DNA from: Clostridia bacterium
GTDB lineage: Bacteria; Bacillota; Clostridia; Oscillospirales; Acutalibacteraceae
NCBI GenBank assembly: GCA_017414965.1
Contig: JAFQJL010000017.1
Coordinates: forward strand, 1-54,662
Length of the DNA stretch: 54,662 nt
Direction of reading: 5' to 3'
Both the position numbers and the translations under genes were made by a program. The notes below the pieces were generated by a model. That model ran no database searches, was not told the DNA's origin, and saw only the letters and a list, made by a program, of their open reading frames with translations. Shown here in pieces: positions 33,159 through 41,989 of this stretch. Numbering within the stretch: position 1 is the stretch's first letter; every line of letters begins with the position of its first letter.

Positions 33159-33170
33159 TAGAAAAGTGAA

Positions 33171-33207
33171 AACAGACCGTCCTTTTAACAAAAGGACGGT
33201 CTGTTTG
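33171..33207 (-). terminator. Terminator of the aromatic operon
   Basis: AACAGACCGTCCTTTT pairs with its complement across a short AAC loop, 8 bp after the aroQ stop, with T-runs on the minus strand. Confidence 0.8.
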
Positions 33208-33214
33208 TGTTTGA

Positions 33215-33646
33215 TCAGCTCAATTTGGCTTTCAAGCCGTGCAACGCCAGCTTGTAGGAATCCGCGCCGAAGCCGCAGATGCTGCCGACGCACACGCCGG
33301 CGATCATGCTGGTATGACGGAATTCTTCGCGCGCATGAACGTTGGAAAGATGCACCTCCACCGTCGGTACCTTGACCGCGCTGATGGCATCGCGAATCGC
33401 GATCGAGGTGTGGGTGTAGGCGGCGGCGTTTAAGATGATGCCGTCGTACACGCCCATTGCTTGCTGGATGTTGGTGACCAGCACGCCCTCCTCGTTGGAC
33501 TGTGCAAAATCCAATTCCACGCCCAGCGTCGCCGCTTCGGCGCGAAGCATCTTCTCGATGTCGGCCAGCGACTGCGTGCCGTAGTGCGCCGGCTCGCGCA
33601 CGCCCAGCAGATTGAGGTTCGGGCCGTTAAGCACTAAAATTTTCAT
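33215..33646 (-). CDS. aroQ: 3-dehydroquinate dehydratase, type II
   Basis: A 143-residue type II dehydroquinase (dehydroquinate to dehydroshikimate). [22 protein letters not shown] starts the protein and carries the catalytic Tyr; [31 protein letters not shown] and [17 protein letters not shown] complete the active site. The start at 33646 is preceded by GGGGGTAATTTT rather than the usual AGGAGG. It is the last gene of the aro operon. Confidence 0.97.
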   Translation of the reverse strand: MKILVLNGPNLNLLGVREPAHYGTQSLADIEKMLRAEAATLGVELDFAQSNEEGVLVTNIQQAMGVYDGIILNAAAYTHTSIAIRDAISAVKVPTVEVHLSNVHAREEFRHTSMIAGVCVGSICGFGADSYKLALHGLKAKLS

Positions 33647-33662
33647 AAAATTACCCCCTGTT

Positions 33663-34802
33663 TTATCGCTGCGCCGTATCCTGCGGATAGCAGCCGAGAA
33701 TTTCCAGATAATCGCAACAGGCATCGATCTGGCGGAACGCCTCCTGAATGCGCGATTCAGAGATATGCCCTTCCAGATCGCAGAAGAAGCAATACTTGCC
33801 CTTTTCGCCGGTGGGACGGGACTCCAAACGCGTCATATTGACGCCCTCGGCAAGCAACGGGAACAGCACGTCGCACAACGCACCGGCGCGGTGCGCGGTG
33901 CGGAAGATCACGCTGACGGTGTCGCAGGCATCGTCGTATTCCGGCTGCGCCGCCACCAAAATGAAGCGGGTACGGTTAGAGGGGTCGCTGACGATGTCCC
34001 GCGCGATCACGCTGAGTCCGTTCAGCTCAGCGGCACGCTCGGAGCCGATCGCGGCGAAGCGGCCCGCGGCCTTTTTCGCCACGGTTTCGGCCGCCACCGC
34101 CGTGTTGCGACAACCGGTGAGATCCCACGCCTTGCCACGCAAGAATTTGCGGCACTGCTTAAAGCCCTCCGGATGCGAGAAGACCTCGCGCACGTCCGAC
34201 AGCTTGGTGCCGGCCGGCGCCATCAGGCAATGGTTGATGTTTACCCACGTCTGGCCGACGATGTAGCAGCCGTAGCGGCGAAGCAGATCGTACACCTCGC
34301 CGATGCCGCCGGTCTGGGAGTTCTCAATGGGCAACACGCCGTAGTCGACGTCGCCGTCCGACACGGCGCGGAACACGTCCTCCCACGCCTCCAGATTGGT
34401 CAGCTCTGCCGAGGCGAACAACTGCATCGAGGCGATTTCCGCCCACGCGCCGCGCACGCCCTGAAACGCCACTTTCGGCGTCTCGGTGATCGGCTGACGC
34501 GATGCCGGGAAATGGTACTCCTCCGCCGCGCCGTACAAGCGCAGGCGCTGGCGAGCTTTGGACAGCCCCATCACCATCCGCTGGAAAATGATCGCGTCCG
34601 CGCGCTCCTCCGCCGGCACCATCGCCGACACGGCGTCGATGATCTCCGCCTCGCGGCGCGGATCGACCAGCGCGATATTGTTTTGACGTTTGATGCGGGC
34701 GACGTCGTCCGCCAACTGTTGACGCTCGTGAAGCAGCGCGATCATTTTTTCATCGATCGCACTGATCTTCTCGCGTACGCCTTTCAATTCTTCCGTAGAC
34801 AT
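33663..34802 (-). CDS. pheA: Chorismate mutase/prephenate dehydratase (P-protein)
   Basis: A 379-residue bifunctional enzyme: an N-terminal AroQ-type chorismate mutase (1-90, [34 protein letters not shown]), then prephenate dehydratase (about 105-285; [38 protein letters not shown]) and a C-terminal ACT domain with [24 protein letters not shown]. The ESRP motif is the usual phenylalanine site for feedback. The start at 34802 (MSTEEL) is 6 nt after GAGGG; an ATG two codons upstream at 34808 sits too close to the site. It commits chorismate to phenylpyruvate. Confidence 0.95.
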   Translation of the reverse strand: MSTEELKGVREKISAIDEKMIALLHERQQLADDVARIKRQNNIALVDPRREAEIIDAVSAMVPAEERADAIIFQRMVMGLSKARQRLRLYGAAEEYHFPASRQPITETPKVAFQGVRGAWAEIASMQLFASAELTNLEAWEDVFRAVSDGDVDYGVLPIENSQTGGIGEVYDLLRRYGCYIVGQTWVNINHCLMAPAGTKLSDVREVFSHPEGFKQCRKFLRGKAWDLTGCRNTAVAAETVAKKAAGRFAAIGSERAAELNGLSVIARDIVSDPSNRTRFILVAAQPEYDDACDTVSVIFRTAHRAGALCDVLFPLLAEGVNMTRLESRPTGEKGKYCFFCDLEGHISESRIQEAFRQIDACCDYLEILGCYPQDTAQR

Positions 34803-34818
34803 ATGCATCCCTCGTTTC

Positions 34819-35826
34819 TTAACGGTTTACCGCTTCGTGTACGCGGCGGAGCTTGTCCATCAGCGTGTGGAACACCTCCGGCGTGATGCTCTGCGCGCCG
34901 TCGCACAGCGCGAGGTGCGGTGTGTTGTGAACTTCAATGATAAGACCGTCCGCACCGGCGGCGGTAGCGGCCAGCGCCATCGGCTCGACCAGCTCCCAGT
35001 GACCGGTACCGTGGGACGGATCCACCACGACCGGCAGGTGCGTTTTGGCTTTCAGCACCGGCACAGCGGACAGATCCAGCGTGTTGCGGGTAGCGGTCTC
35101 AAAGGTGCGGATGCCGCGCTCACACAGCGCGATGTCGAACGAACCGCCCGCCATCAGATACTCGGCGGCCATCAACAGCTCGTCGATGGTGTTGGCCAGA
35201 CCGCGTTTTAAAAGGATCGGTTTTTTCAGGCGACCGACCTCGCGCAGCAGCGAGAAATTTTGCATATTGCGCGCACCGATCTGGATGACGTCCACGTATT
35301 TCTCAAACGCATCGAGGTGGCTGTTATCCATCAGCTCGGTGACGATCGGCAGACCGGTCTTGCTTCGTGCGATTTTCAGCAGTTCCAGACCGTCCATACC
35401 CATGCCCTGAAACGCATACGGCGACGACCGCGGCTTAAACGCACCGCCGCGCAGGAAGGTCGCGCCGGAGCGCGCCACGTCGCGTGCGATAGACAGAATC
35501 TGCTCCTCGCTCTCCACCGAACACGGGCCGGCGATGACCGCCAGCGATCCGTCGCCGATCACGTGGTTGCCGCAACGAATGACGGTGTTATCCGGATGGA
35601 AGCGGCGGTTGGCGAGTTTATACGATTCGCGCACCTTGACGATGTGATCGACGATATCAAATCGCGCGAACATATCGGGAGTCAGGTGGCTGGTATCGCC
35701 TGCCATACCCAACATATGGGTGGACTCACCGGCAATATCCTGCACGGTCAGCCCGAGGCTTTGCATATATTGGCGGAGTTCGGCCTCCTTTTCGGGGGCG
35801 GCATTGGGTTTTAAAACAGCAATCAT
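34819..35826 (-). CDS. aroF: 3-deoxy-7-phosphoheptulonate (DAHP) synthase
   Basis: A 335-residue type I-beta DAHP synthase with an N-terminal ferredoxin-like regulatory domain (about 1-70, IAVLKPNAAPEKEAELRQYMQ) and the TIM barrel IAGPCSVESEEQ, RGGAFKPRSSPYAFQGMG, QIGARNMQNFSLL, ILLKRGLANTIDELLMAAEYL, ERGIRTFE and VVVDPSHGTGHWELV. It makes DAHP from PEP and erythrose-4-phosphate, the entry to the pathway. It lies 4 bp after aroKE and 16 bp before pheA. The extra N-terminal domain is the site for feedback by Tyr or prephenate in related enzymes. Confidence 0.95.
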   Translation of the reverse strand: MIAVLKPNAAPEKEAELRQYMQSLGLTVQDIAGESTHMLGMAGDTSHLTPDMFARFDIVDHIVKVRESYKLANRRFHPDNTVIRCGNHVIGDGSLAVIAGPCSVESEEQILSIARDVARSGATFLRGGAFKPRSSPYAFQGMGMDGLELLKIARSKTGLPIVTELMDNSHLDAFEKYVDVIQIGARNMQNFSLLREVGRLKKPILLKRGLANTIDELLMAAEYLMAGGSFDIALCERGIRTFETATRNTLDLSAVPVLKAKTHLPVVVDPSHGTGHWELVEPMALAATAAGADGLIIEVHNTPHLALCDGAQSITPEVFHTLMDKLRRVHEAVNR

Positions 35827-35830
35827 GGGG

Positions 35831-37180
35831 TCAAGACTTCCTTTCGTTTGCGGCGAGCGCGGCGCGCATTCTTTCCGCCATATGGCGGCGTCCGAGCGAC
35901 ACGCCCAAATAGATTTCGTCGGCGAGGATCGCCTGATAGATCAGCATATCCAAGCCGTTGTAAGCAGCATGTCCGAGCCGCGCGGCTTCGGCTAAAAAGC
36001 GCGTCTCGGCGGGTTTGTAAATAAGATCGCATACCACTGCCTCTGCCGGTAACGCCGACAGAAATGCAAGGGATGGCCAATCCTCCGCGACGCCGATCAT
36101 TCCCTGCGGCGTGGCGTTGATGAGAATATCGGCGTGGCGGCAAGCCACCTCGACCTCGGAAAAGGGGTAGGTTTTGGTAACTGTTTGCGGCGAGGCAAGG
36201 CGCACCTTGCCGGCAATGGCGTCCGCTTTTTCGGGACGACGCCCCACCATTGTCACCGCCGCCAGACCGCGCTCGGCGCCTTGTATCGCCAGCGTTTCGG
36301 CCACGCCGCCGGTGCCGAGGATGACGGCGTGCTTGCCGCCGATCTCCACGCCTTTTTCGGTAAGAGCCGTGTAAAAGCCGCCGCCGTCGGTGACGGTGCC
36401 AACCAGCTTGCCGTTCCGAACCGCCACGGTGTTGACCGCGCCGATCGCCTCGGCGACCGGATCGATTTCGTCCAAAAACGGCAAAATATCCACTTTGTGC
36501 GGCATAGTCAGGTTAAACCCGTCCAGCGAGTGCCGCGCCTTTTCTACGAAGGCGGCGAGCTCGCCGCGACGTACGCGGATTTTGTCGTAAGATACCTGCG
36601 GACACAGCGTTTGCAGGCACGGCAGGTGAATAGTAGGGGACAGGCTGTGGTCAATGGGGTCGCCGATCACCGCCAACCGCAAGGGCGGTCGGGACATCAG
36701 CGACACCAGCGCCGATACCGCTTGCTCGCGCGTGCCGGTGTTTGGCAGGATCGCGTCGGCGTACCGGCGGTAGAGGGGATCGCGCTCGGCGGCCAGCCGG
36801 AACACGCGCTCCGCGCCGTCCTTCAACAGCGGGCGACCGGCGGTGTCCACACCCCCGACGATGTCTGCCGCCGGTCGATCGATAAACACGATTGTGCCGG
36901 TCTGGGAGAGCGCCGCCATATTTTCGGGGCGTACCACCACGCCGCCGCCGCAGGAGATTACGTAGCCTTCCGATGCGGCGACACGGCGGCAGGCGGCGGT
37001 TTCGCGATCGCGAAAACCGGCTTCGCCAAATTGCGAAAAGATGTCCGGAATGGACATTCGGTTGTCGGTGACGATCTGCTCGTCCAAGTCCCAAAACGGT
37101 CGACCGACCGCCTCGGCGGCCAGCTTACCGATGGTAGTCTTGCCGCAACCGGGCAGACCGATGAGTACGATGTTGTTCAT
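35831..37180 (-). CDS. aroK-aroE: Bifunctional shikimate kinase/shikimate dehydrogenase
   Basis: A 449-residue fusion. Residues 1-165 are shikimate kinase (AroK): P-loop LIGLPGCGKTTIGK, FWDLDEQI, FGEAGFRDRETAACRR and CGGGVVVRPENM. From about 170 a shikimate dehydrogenase (AroE) begins with LAVIGDPIDHSLSPTIH, FNLTMPHKVDILPFLDEI (catalytic Lys), NTVAVRNG, VTDGGGF and the NADP loop LGTGGVAETLAIQGAERG. The two domains catalyse the fourth and fifth steps in chemical order reversed in the chain. The ATG (37180) overlaps the aroC stop by ATGA. The dehydrogenase part contains an exact copy of the dispersed motif (KTYPFSE). Confidence 0.95.
   Translation of the reverse strand: MNNIVLIGLPGCGKTTIGKLAAEAVGRPFWDLDEQIVTDNRMSIPDIFSQFGEAGFRDRETAACRRVAASEGYVISCGGGVVVRPENMAALSQTGTIVFIDRPAADIVGGVDTAGRPLLKDGAERVFRLAAERDPLYRRYADAILPNTGTREQAVSALVSLMSRPPLRLAVIGDPIDHSLSPTIHLPCLQTLCPQVSYDKIRVRRGELAAFVEKARHSLDGFNLTMPHKVDILPFLDEIDPVAEAIGAVNTVAVRNGKLVGTVTDGGGFYTALTEKGVEIGGKHAVILGTGGVAETLAIQGAERGLAAVTMVGRRPEKADAIAGKVRLASPQTVTKTYPFSEVEVACRHADILINATPQGMIGVAEDWPSLAFLSALPAEAVVCDLIYKPAETRFLAEAARLGHAAYNGLDMLIYQAILADEIYLGVSLGRRHMAERMRAALAANERKS
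36162..36178 (+). repeat. Dispersed short motif, exact copy 3
   Basis: AAGGGGTAGGTTTTGGT inside the aroE part of the fusion, encoding TKTYPF on the opposite strand. Confidence 0.7.
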
Positions 37181-38238
37181 AGCAGCGCATCGAGCAGGCA
37201 GAGCGCCGTGCACGCCTCCACGACCGGTACGGCGCGCGGTACGATGCAGGGATCGTGTCGCCCGTGTATCGACAGCTCGGCGTTTTCGCCGGTCTGCAAA
37301 TTGACGGTTTGCTGCGTCTGCGCGATGGACGGCGTCGGCTTACACGCCACGCGGAACACCAGCGGCATACCGTTGGTGATGCCGCCGTTGATGCCGCCGT
37401 TGTGGTTGGTGGCGGTCACGACGCGACCGTTTTCCATGCAAAACGGATCGTTGGCGGCGCTGCCGCGCATAGACGCCAACCCAAAGCCTTCACCAAATTC
37501 TACCCCCTTAATTGCGGGGACGGAGAACAACAGGTGAGACAGCCGGCTTTCCATCGAATCGAAAAACGGATCGCCCAGACCGGCCGGCACGCCGACCGCC
37601 GCGCATTCGATAATGCCGCCAACCGAGTCGAGCGCGGCCTTGGCAGCCAGCACCTCGTCGCGCATCGGTTGCTGAACATCGGGGTTTAACACCGGAAACG
37701 GCAGCGAAGACAGCGCCTCCAGCATCGCCGCATCCGGCTGGGTAAATCGAGTGTCCTCCACCGCGCCGATACGGGCGATATGCGCCGCCAGCGAGATGCC
37801 TTTTTGCGCCAAGATCTGCTTAGCCAGACTGCCGGCCCACACCAGCGGTGCGGTCACGCGGGCGGAAAAATGTCCGCCGCCGCGGTAGTCTTGGTAACCG
37901 CCGTATTTGACCTGCGCGGTGTAATCCGCGTGGCCCGGGCGGGGCAGTTCCGGCTGATAATCGCCCGAACGCGTGTTGGTATTGCGAATCAAAATGGCCA
38001 GCGCCGTGCCGGTGGTGCGTCCGTTGAACACGCCGGAAAGCACCTCCGCCTCGTCCGCTTCCTTGCGCGGAGTGGCGAGATCGCTGTTGCCGGGTGCGCG
38101 GCGCGCCATATCCCGTCGGATGGCCTCGAAGTCGATCTCAAAGCCGGCCGGTAGACCACTGATCACCGCGCCGACACCGGCGCCGTGCGATTCGCCAAAT
38201 AACGCGATCTTCAATTTTTCGCCGAACATATCGCTCAT
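37177..38238 (-). CDS. aroC: Chorismate synthase
   Basis: A 353-residue FMN-dependent chorismate synthase (EPSP to chorismate). Motifs are FGESHGAGVGAVISGLPAG, RTTGTALAILIRNTNTRSGDY, RPGHADYTAQVKYGGYQDYRGGGHFSAR and GITNGMPLVFRVACKPTPSI. The start at 38238 (MSDMFGEKLK) follows AAGGAGTGGATCTG with an 8 nt gap. It overlaps the kinase/dehydrogenase start by ATGA. A degenerate copy of the dispersed motif (37493-37507) lies in the coding region. Confidence 0.97.
   Translation of the reverse strand: MSDMFGEKLKIALFGESHGAGVGAVISGLPAGFEIDFEAIRRDMARRAPGNSDLATPRKEADEAEVLSGVFNGRTTGTALAILIRNTNTRSGDYQPELPRPGHADYTAQVKYGGYQDYRGGGHFSARVTAPLVWAGSLAKQILAQKGISLAAHIARIGAVEDTRFTQPDAAMLEALSSLPFPVLNPDVQQPMRDEVLAAKAALDSVGGIIECAAVGVPAGLGDPFFDSMESRLSHLLFSVPAIKGVEFGEGFGLASMRGSAANDPFCMENGRVVTATNHNGGINGGITNGMPLVFRVACKPTPSIAQTQQTVNLQTGENAELSIHGRHDPCIVPRAVPVVEACTALCLLDALL
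37493..37507 (-). repeat. Dispersed motif, degenerate copy inside aroC
   Basis: CCAAATTCTACCCCC on the plus strand. Confidence 0.4.
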
Positions 38239-38250
38239 CAGATCCACTCC

Positions 38251-39480
38251 TTAAAAATCAGCTTGTTGATAATCCTCCCAAAATTGGGGGTAGGATTTGG
38301 AAACGCATGCGGGATTGTCCACGGTTACCTCGCCGTCAGCGCGCAGAGCCGCGATGGCGACCATCATCGCAATGCGATGATCGTTCCACGCAAGGCAATC
38401 GCCGCCGTGCAGACGGTTGACGCCGTGAAACACCAGATGATCCGCAAATTCCTCGATGTGCGCGCCCAACCGCGTCAGCTCGGCGGTCACCGAGGCCAAG
38501 CGGTCGCTTTCCTTGATGCGCAGACGCGCGGCACCGACCAAGCGGCTTTCGCCCTCGCAGAACGCGAGCAGCGCCGCCAGCGGCGGCACCAGATCGGGAC
38601 AATCGCTCACGTCGATCGTGACGCCGACCAAGCGATCGGCGGATACGGTCAGCCCGCCGTTTGCGCCGTGCGCCACGGTTGCACCGACGGTGCGCAGATG
38701 ATCGAGAATGGCGCGATCGCCTTGCATCGACTGCTCGTTTAAGCCGCAGCACTCCACCTCTGTGCCGAGGGCGCCGGCCACCAAAAAGAAAGCTGCCGCC
38801 GAAAAATCGCCCTCCACCGTGTAGTCGGTAGGACGGTAGGTCTGGTTACCGGTTACGGTAAAGCGGCGGTAGTCGTCGTGTTGGATCGCGATGCCGAATT
38901 GCCGCAAAACGTCCAGCGTCAGATCGACGTAGGAGCGCGACTGCAACGGTGTGGTCAGCGTCAGCGTGCTGTCGCCGTCCAAAAGCGGCAACGCAAACAG
39001 CAGACCGGTGATAAACTGCGAGCTGACGTCGCCGGGCATCTCAAAATCGCCGGCGTAAAGCCGGCCTTCTACGGTCAGCGACTGCCCGTCGCGGGTAAAG
39101 CGAAGCATCGAGCCGAGCGCCTGTTCATAGGGCGCCAACGGACGCTCCATTAAGCGACCGTGGCCGACAAAAACCGATTTATCGCGCAAAGCGGCAGCGA
39201 TCGGAATAAGAAAACGCAGGGTAGAGCCCGATTCGCCGCAGTCGATTTCCAATAAACTGCCCCCGTCCATTGGGCGATGGAGTTGCACGCGGTCGTTTTC
39301 GTAAGCGTATTCGCCGCCGAGTGCCGCGATACCGTTTAGGGTAGCGCGCGTGTCCTGCGACAGAATCAGCCGATCGATACGGCTGTGACCGGCGAGTGCG
39401 CCGGCCAGCAGGGCGCGGTGAGAATAGCTTTTGGAGGGCGGCAGCCATACGGCGCCGTGGGGGTTTCCGTTAATTCGCAT
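38251..39480 (-). CDS. aroA: 3-phosphoshikimate 1-carboxyvinyltransferase (EPSP synthase)
   Basis: A 409-residue EPSP synthase (shikimate-3-phosphate + PEP). LPPSKSYSHRALLAGALA holds the catalytic Lys, ESGSTLRFLIPIAAAL, GDVSSQFITGLLFALPLL, YTVEGDFSAAAFFLVAGAL, RIKESDRL and DHRIAMMVAIAAL are the family motifs. The start at 39480 overlaps the aroB stop by 11 bp, so the two are translationally coupled. The C-terminal CVSKSYPQFWEDY contains a degenerate motif copy at 38286-38304. Confidence 0.96.
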   Translation of the reverse strand: MRINGNPHGAVWLPPSKSYSHRALLAGALAGHSRIDRLILSQDTRATLNGIAALGGEYAYENDRVQLHRPMDGGSLLEIDCGESGSTLRFLIPIAAALRDKSVFVGHGRLMERPLAPYEQALGSMLRFTRDGQSLTVEGRLYAGDFEMPGDVSSQFITGLLFALPLLDGDSTLTLTTPLQSRSYVDLTLDVLRQFGIAIQHDDYRRFTVTGNQTYRPTDYTVEGDFSAAAFFLVAGALGTEVECCGLNEQSMQGDRAILDHLRTVGATVAHGANGGLTVSADRLVGVTIDVSDCPDLVPPLAALLAFCEGESRLVGAARLRIKESDRLASVTAELTRLGAHIEEFADHLVFHGVNRLHGGDCLAWNDHRIAMMVAIAALRADGEVTVDNPACVSKSYPQFWEDYQQADF

Positions 39481-40543
39481 CGCCGATATCCTCCGCCAAG
39501 GACAGCACCTCGTCGACCGGCAAGGAGTGCACGTAGCCCTCGCCGATGGCGCGGAGAAGAACCAGCCGCAACGCGCTGCCGGCGCGCTTTTTGTCCAGCG
39601 CGAGATGCGCGGTCAGCGCGGCGGCGGGGAAGCGGTCGGTCATCGGCAGACCAAACGAATCGCACAGGCTTTCCAGTCGATCGTCCGTTCCAACCGGCGT
39701 CACGCCGAGGCGGATGCCGGCTTTGGCCGCCAGCACCATACCGAGCGCCACGCCCTCGCCGTGAATGTAATCGGTGTATCGGCCGTGCGCCTCAATGGCG
39801 TGACCGAAGGTGTGACCAAAGTTTAAGAGCATCCGGTCGCCGGTGTCGCGCTCGTCGCGTTCCACGACCTGACGCTTCCAATCGCAACAGGCGTACACGA
39901 TCTCATCCAAGATCGGCGTCAGCGTCTCCCACGTGGGATGGGCTTCCAGCTTGGCAAACAGCGCGGAGTCGAAAATGGCGCCGTATTTGATGACCTCCGC
40001 CATACCGCCGGCTTGCTCGCGCGACGGCAGAGTTTGCAGGAGATCGAGGTCCGCCACCACCAGCACCGGCTGCCAGAACGCGCCCACCAGATTTTTGCCC
40101 TCCGGCAGATCGATGGCGGTCTTGCCGCCGACCGAACTGTCCACCTGCGCGAGCAGCGTGGTGGGCACCTGTACAAAATCGATGCCGCGCATATACGTGG
40201 CGGCCACAAACCCGCCGAGATCGCCGATCACGCCACCGCCGAAAGCGATGAGCATATCCGTGCGGGTGAGTTGGTTTTGCGCACAAAACGACAGCGCCTG
40301 CGCGTATACCTCGGCGCACTTGGTCTGCTCGCCGTGCGGCAGGACCAGCACCCGATGCGGCAGATCGCCGAGCGCAGCGGTCAGGCGATCGCCGTATAGC
40401 GACCATATGTGATCGTCGGTCAGCACGACCGCTTTTGACGGCGTGCGTACGTCCGCAATCAAGCGCCCGAGCGAATCCAGCAGTCCGCTTCCGATCAAAA
40501 TATCGTAGCCACGATCGGCCAAACCGATGTGCAAACGCTTCAT
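39470..40543 (-). CDS. aroB: 3-dehydroquinate synthase
   Basis: A 357-residue zinc/NAD-dependent dehydroquinate synthase. Motifs are LPHGEQTKCAEVYAQAL, FGGGVIGDLGGFVAATYMRG, PTTLLAQVDSSVGGKTAIDLPEGKNLVGAFWQP, GGMAEVIKYG and the zinc histidines in LNFGHTFGHAIEA and HGEGVALGMVLAA. It is the first gene of the aromatic operon, behind a consensus-like promoter; the start at 40543 follows GTGGAGGTGACGCCGT. Confidence 0.97.
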   Translation of the reverse strand: MKRLHIGLADRGYDILIGSGLLDSLGRLIADVRTPSKAVVLTDDHIWSLYGDRLTAALGDLPHRVLVLPHGEQTKCAEVYAQALSFCAQNQLTRTDMLIAFGGGVIGDLGGFVAATYMRGIDFVQVPTTLLAQVDSSVGGKTAIDLPEGKNLVGAFWQPVLVVADLDLLQTLPSREQAGGMAEVIKYGAIFDSALFAKLEAHPTWETLTPILDEIVYACCDWKRQVVERDERDTGDRMLLNFGHTFGHAIEAHGRYTDYIHGEGVALGMVLAAKAGIRLGVTPVGTDDRLESLCDSFGLPMTDRFPAAALTAHLALDKKRAGSALRLVLLRAIGEGYVHSLPVDEVLSLAEDIGDAN

Positions 40544-40577
40544 ACGGCGTCACCTCCACGTAATAATTATTCATTTT

Positions 40578-40606
40578 ATCATAACATACGCCACGTCAAA
40601 AATCAA
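40578..40606 (-). promoter_or_regulatory. Promoter of the aromatic operon
   Basis: TTGATT (40601-40606), 17 bp, TATGAT (40578-40583) on the minus strand, 34 bp before aroB. I saw no T-box or other leader structure. Confidence 0.7.
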
Positions 40607-40644
40607 GAAAAAGCCGATAAAATAAGGAAAATGTTTACTTGTAT

Positions 40645-40678
40645 AAAAAATTCCCCTTGCACATGCAAGGGGAATTTT
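40645..40678 (-). terminator. Terminator of the isomerase-like gene
   Basis: AAAATTCCCCTTGCA pairs with TGCAAGGGGAATTTT and is followed by TTTATAC on the minus strand; 10 bp after the stop. Confidence 0.85.
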
Positions 40679-40688
40679 GAAAGGCGAT

Positions 40689-41738
40689 TTAGATTTCTTT
40701 GAGAACGTATTCGCGCAGGATCTTGTAGATGTGCGGCGGGTTGCCGTCGCGCGCCTGCAGCTCGCGGATCTTGTCGGCCGGCAGAGAAGCGGCGAGGTTG
40801 ACCATGTGATGCACCATACGGACGAACTCGGTGGTGGCTTCCACGCCATCCATACGAGCCGGCCAGTTGTCCATCACAAACCAGCCGTCCTTGCTGTTCA
40901 GATCCTCGTTGATGTAGCCGATCTGCAACAGCTTCCAGAAGAACTCCAGACCCTGCCAGAAGCTGACGGTGCCGAAGATCAGGTCGTCGTCAAAACGACC
41001 CATATTGTCGTTCAAGTGGATCATACCGAGCATATTGTAGGAGTTAGCGAGCGCCACGCTTTCGGCCGGATTTTCGTTGCCGAACAGCGCGTGACCGTAG
41101 TCGACGATCACCTTGCAGTTGTCGTGGCCGGTCATCTTATTGACGCGGTCGCAAAGCAGCATCACCTTGCCCAGATCGGCGGCGTACTGGTGAGTCAGCG
41201 GCTCGTAGTTCTTATACTCGACGGTGATTTTGACGCTGGGATCGTACGCGGCAACCTCCGCCAGACTTTCGGCAATGTAATCCCAGTGAGTCTCGTAGTG
41301 ATCCTGGAACGGATAGTTGTAACCGTCGTGTGCCATCCAGAACATAATGTCCACGGCGTCTGCGGCTTTTGCCCAGTCAATGTGACGCTTGCTCAGTTCG
41401 ATGATATCGCGGCGAGTCTGCGGGTTGCGCGCCGCAAAGGTACCGTATTTCCAGTGTGCTTCAATGTAGTTGGCCGGGCAAGCGCTGCCCACACGGAAGC
41501 CGTATTGCGCCAGCAGATCTTTATATTTGATCGGGTCGATCGGCGTCTGATCCAGGAACCAGCTGTAACCGACCGCATACATATTGCCGATCTTGGCAAA
41601 AGCCTCCAGCTTTTCTTCCAAGTTGGCGGGCACCCAAGCGTCGTTCTTATAACCGTCCTTGACAAAGCGGTCACACATATTGCTGAACGTAGCACCGGCA
41701 CACATCAGCTTCGGTTTAATGATCTTCTTTTCAGCCAT
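40689..41738 (-). CDS. Xylose isomerase-like TIM-barrel sugar isomerase/epimerase
   Basis: A 349-residue TIM-barrel protein of the AP-endonuclease 2/xylose isomerase-like superfamily. Visible metal-site candidates are VEYKNYEP (Glu), VIVDYGHALFG (Asp-His) and MIHLNDNMGRFDDDL (His-Asn-Asp). It resembles the L-rhamnose isomerase-like (RhaI) group and other sugar isomerases; the substrate cannot be told. It is transcribed divergently from a rhamnulokinase-like gene, which supports a role in a deoxy- or keto-sugar pathway: isomerise, then phosphorylate. The start at 41738 follows GGAGAGAGTGTT. A cre-like site overlaps its promoter, so it is probably carbon-regulated. Confidence 0.8.
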   Translation of the reverse strand: MAEKKIIKPKLMCAGATFSNMCDRFVKDGYKNDAWVPANLEEKLEAFAKIGNMYAVGYSWFLDQTPIDPIKYKDLLAQYGFRVGSACPANYIEAHWKYGTFAARNPQTRRDIIELSKRHIDWAKAADAVDIMFWMAHDGYNYPFQDHYETHWDYIAESLAEVAAYDPSVKITVEYKNYEPLTHQYAADLGKVMLLCDRVNKMTGHDNCKVIVDYGHALFGNENPAESVALANSYNMLGMIHLNDNMGRFDDDLIFGTVSFWQGLEFFWKLLQIGYINEDLNSKDGWFVMDNWPARMDGVEATTEFVRMVHHMVNLAASLPADKIRELQARDGNPPHIYKILREYVLKEI

Positions 41739-41795
41739 AACACTCTCTCCTTTTTTACACAGAAAACGGAAAATTTCCTGCTTATATACATCGTC

Positions 41796-41824
41796 ATCAT
41801 AGCACAAAAAAATAAGCTTGTAAA
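41796..41824 (-). promoter_or_regulatory. Promoter of the isomerase-like gene
   Basis: TTTACA (41819-41824), 17 bp, TATGAT (41796-41801) on the minus strand. Confidence 0.75.
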
Positions 41825-41834
41825 GCGCTTATCT
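41818..41834. promoter_or_regulatory. Candidate cre (CcpA) site
   Basis: TTGTAAAGCGCTTATCT matches the catabolite responsive element pattern TG-AA-CG----CA closely and overlaps the -35 box, a position expected to repress transcription. Confidence 0.6.
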
Positions 41835-41908
41835 AAAAATTTTTTTCGAAACGCCAAAAATCGGCAGGGGTACTGAAAATTTAGGGGGTTTTTTGTGCGA
41901 TATCGCTA

Positions 41909-41937
41909 TTGACACCCCATATTTAGTGGTATAAAAT
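41909..41937 (+). promoter_or_regulatory. Promoter of the kinase-amidohydrolase operon
   Basis: TTGACA (41909-41914), 17 bp, TAAAAT (41932-41937), 53 bp upstream of the kinase. Confidence 0.85.
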
Positions 41938-41939
41938 GA

Positions 41940-41962
41940 GGTCAACTATAATGGTTAACTAT
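41940..41962 (+). promoter_or_regulatory. Tandem operator-like repeat
   Basis: Two direct repeats GGTCAACTAT (41940-41949) and GGTTAACTAT (41953-41962), 13 bp apart, lie just downstream of the -10. Each is itself partly palindromic around TTAAC. A repressor (perhaps GntR-type) bound here would block the operon; no regulator gene is in the cluster. Confidence 0.5.
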
Positions 41963-41989
41963 GGTTTGATCCCAATTAGGAGGGAAATT

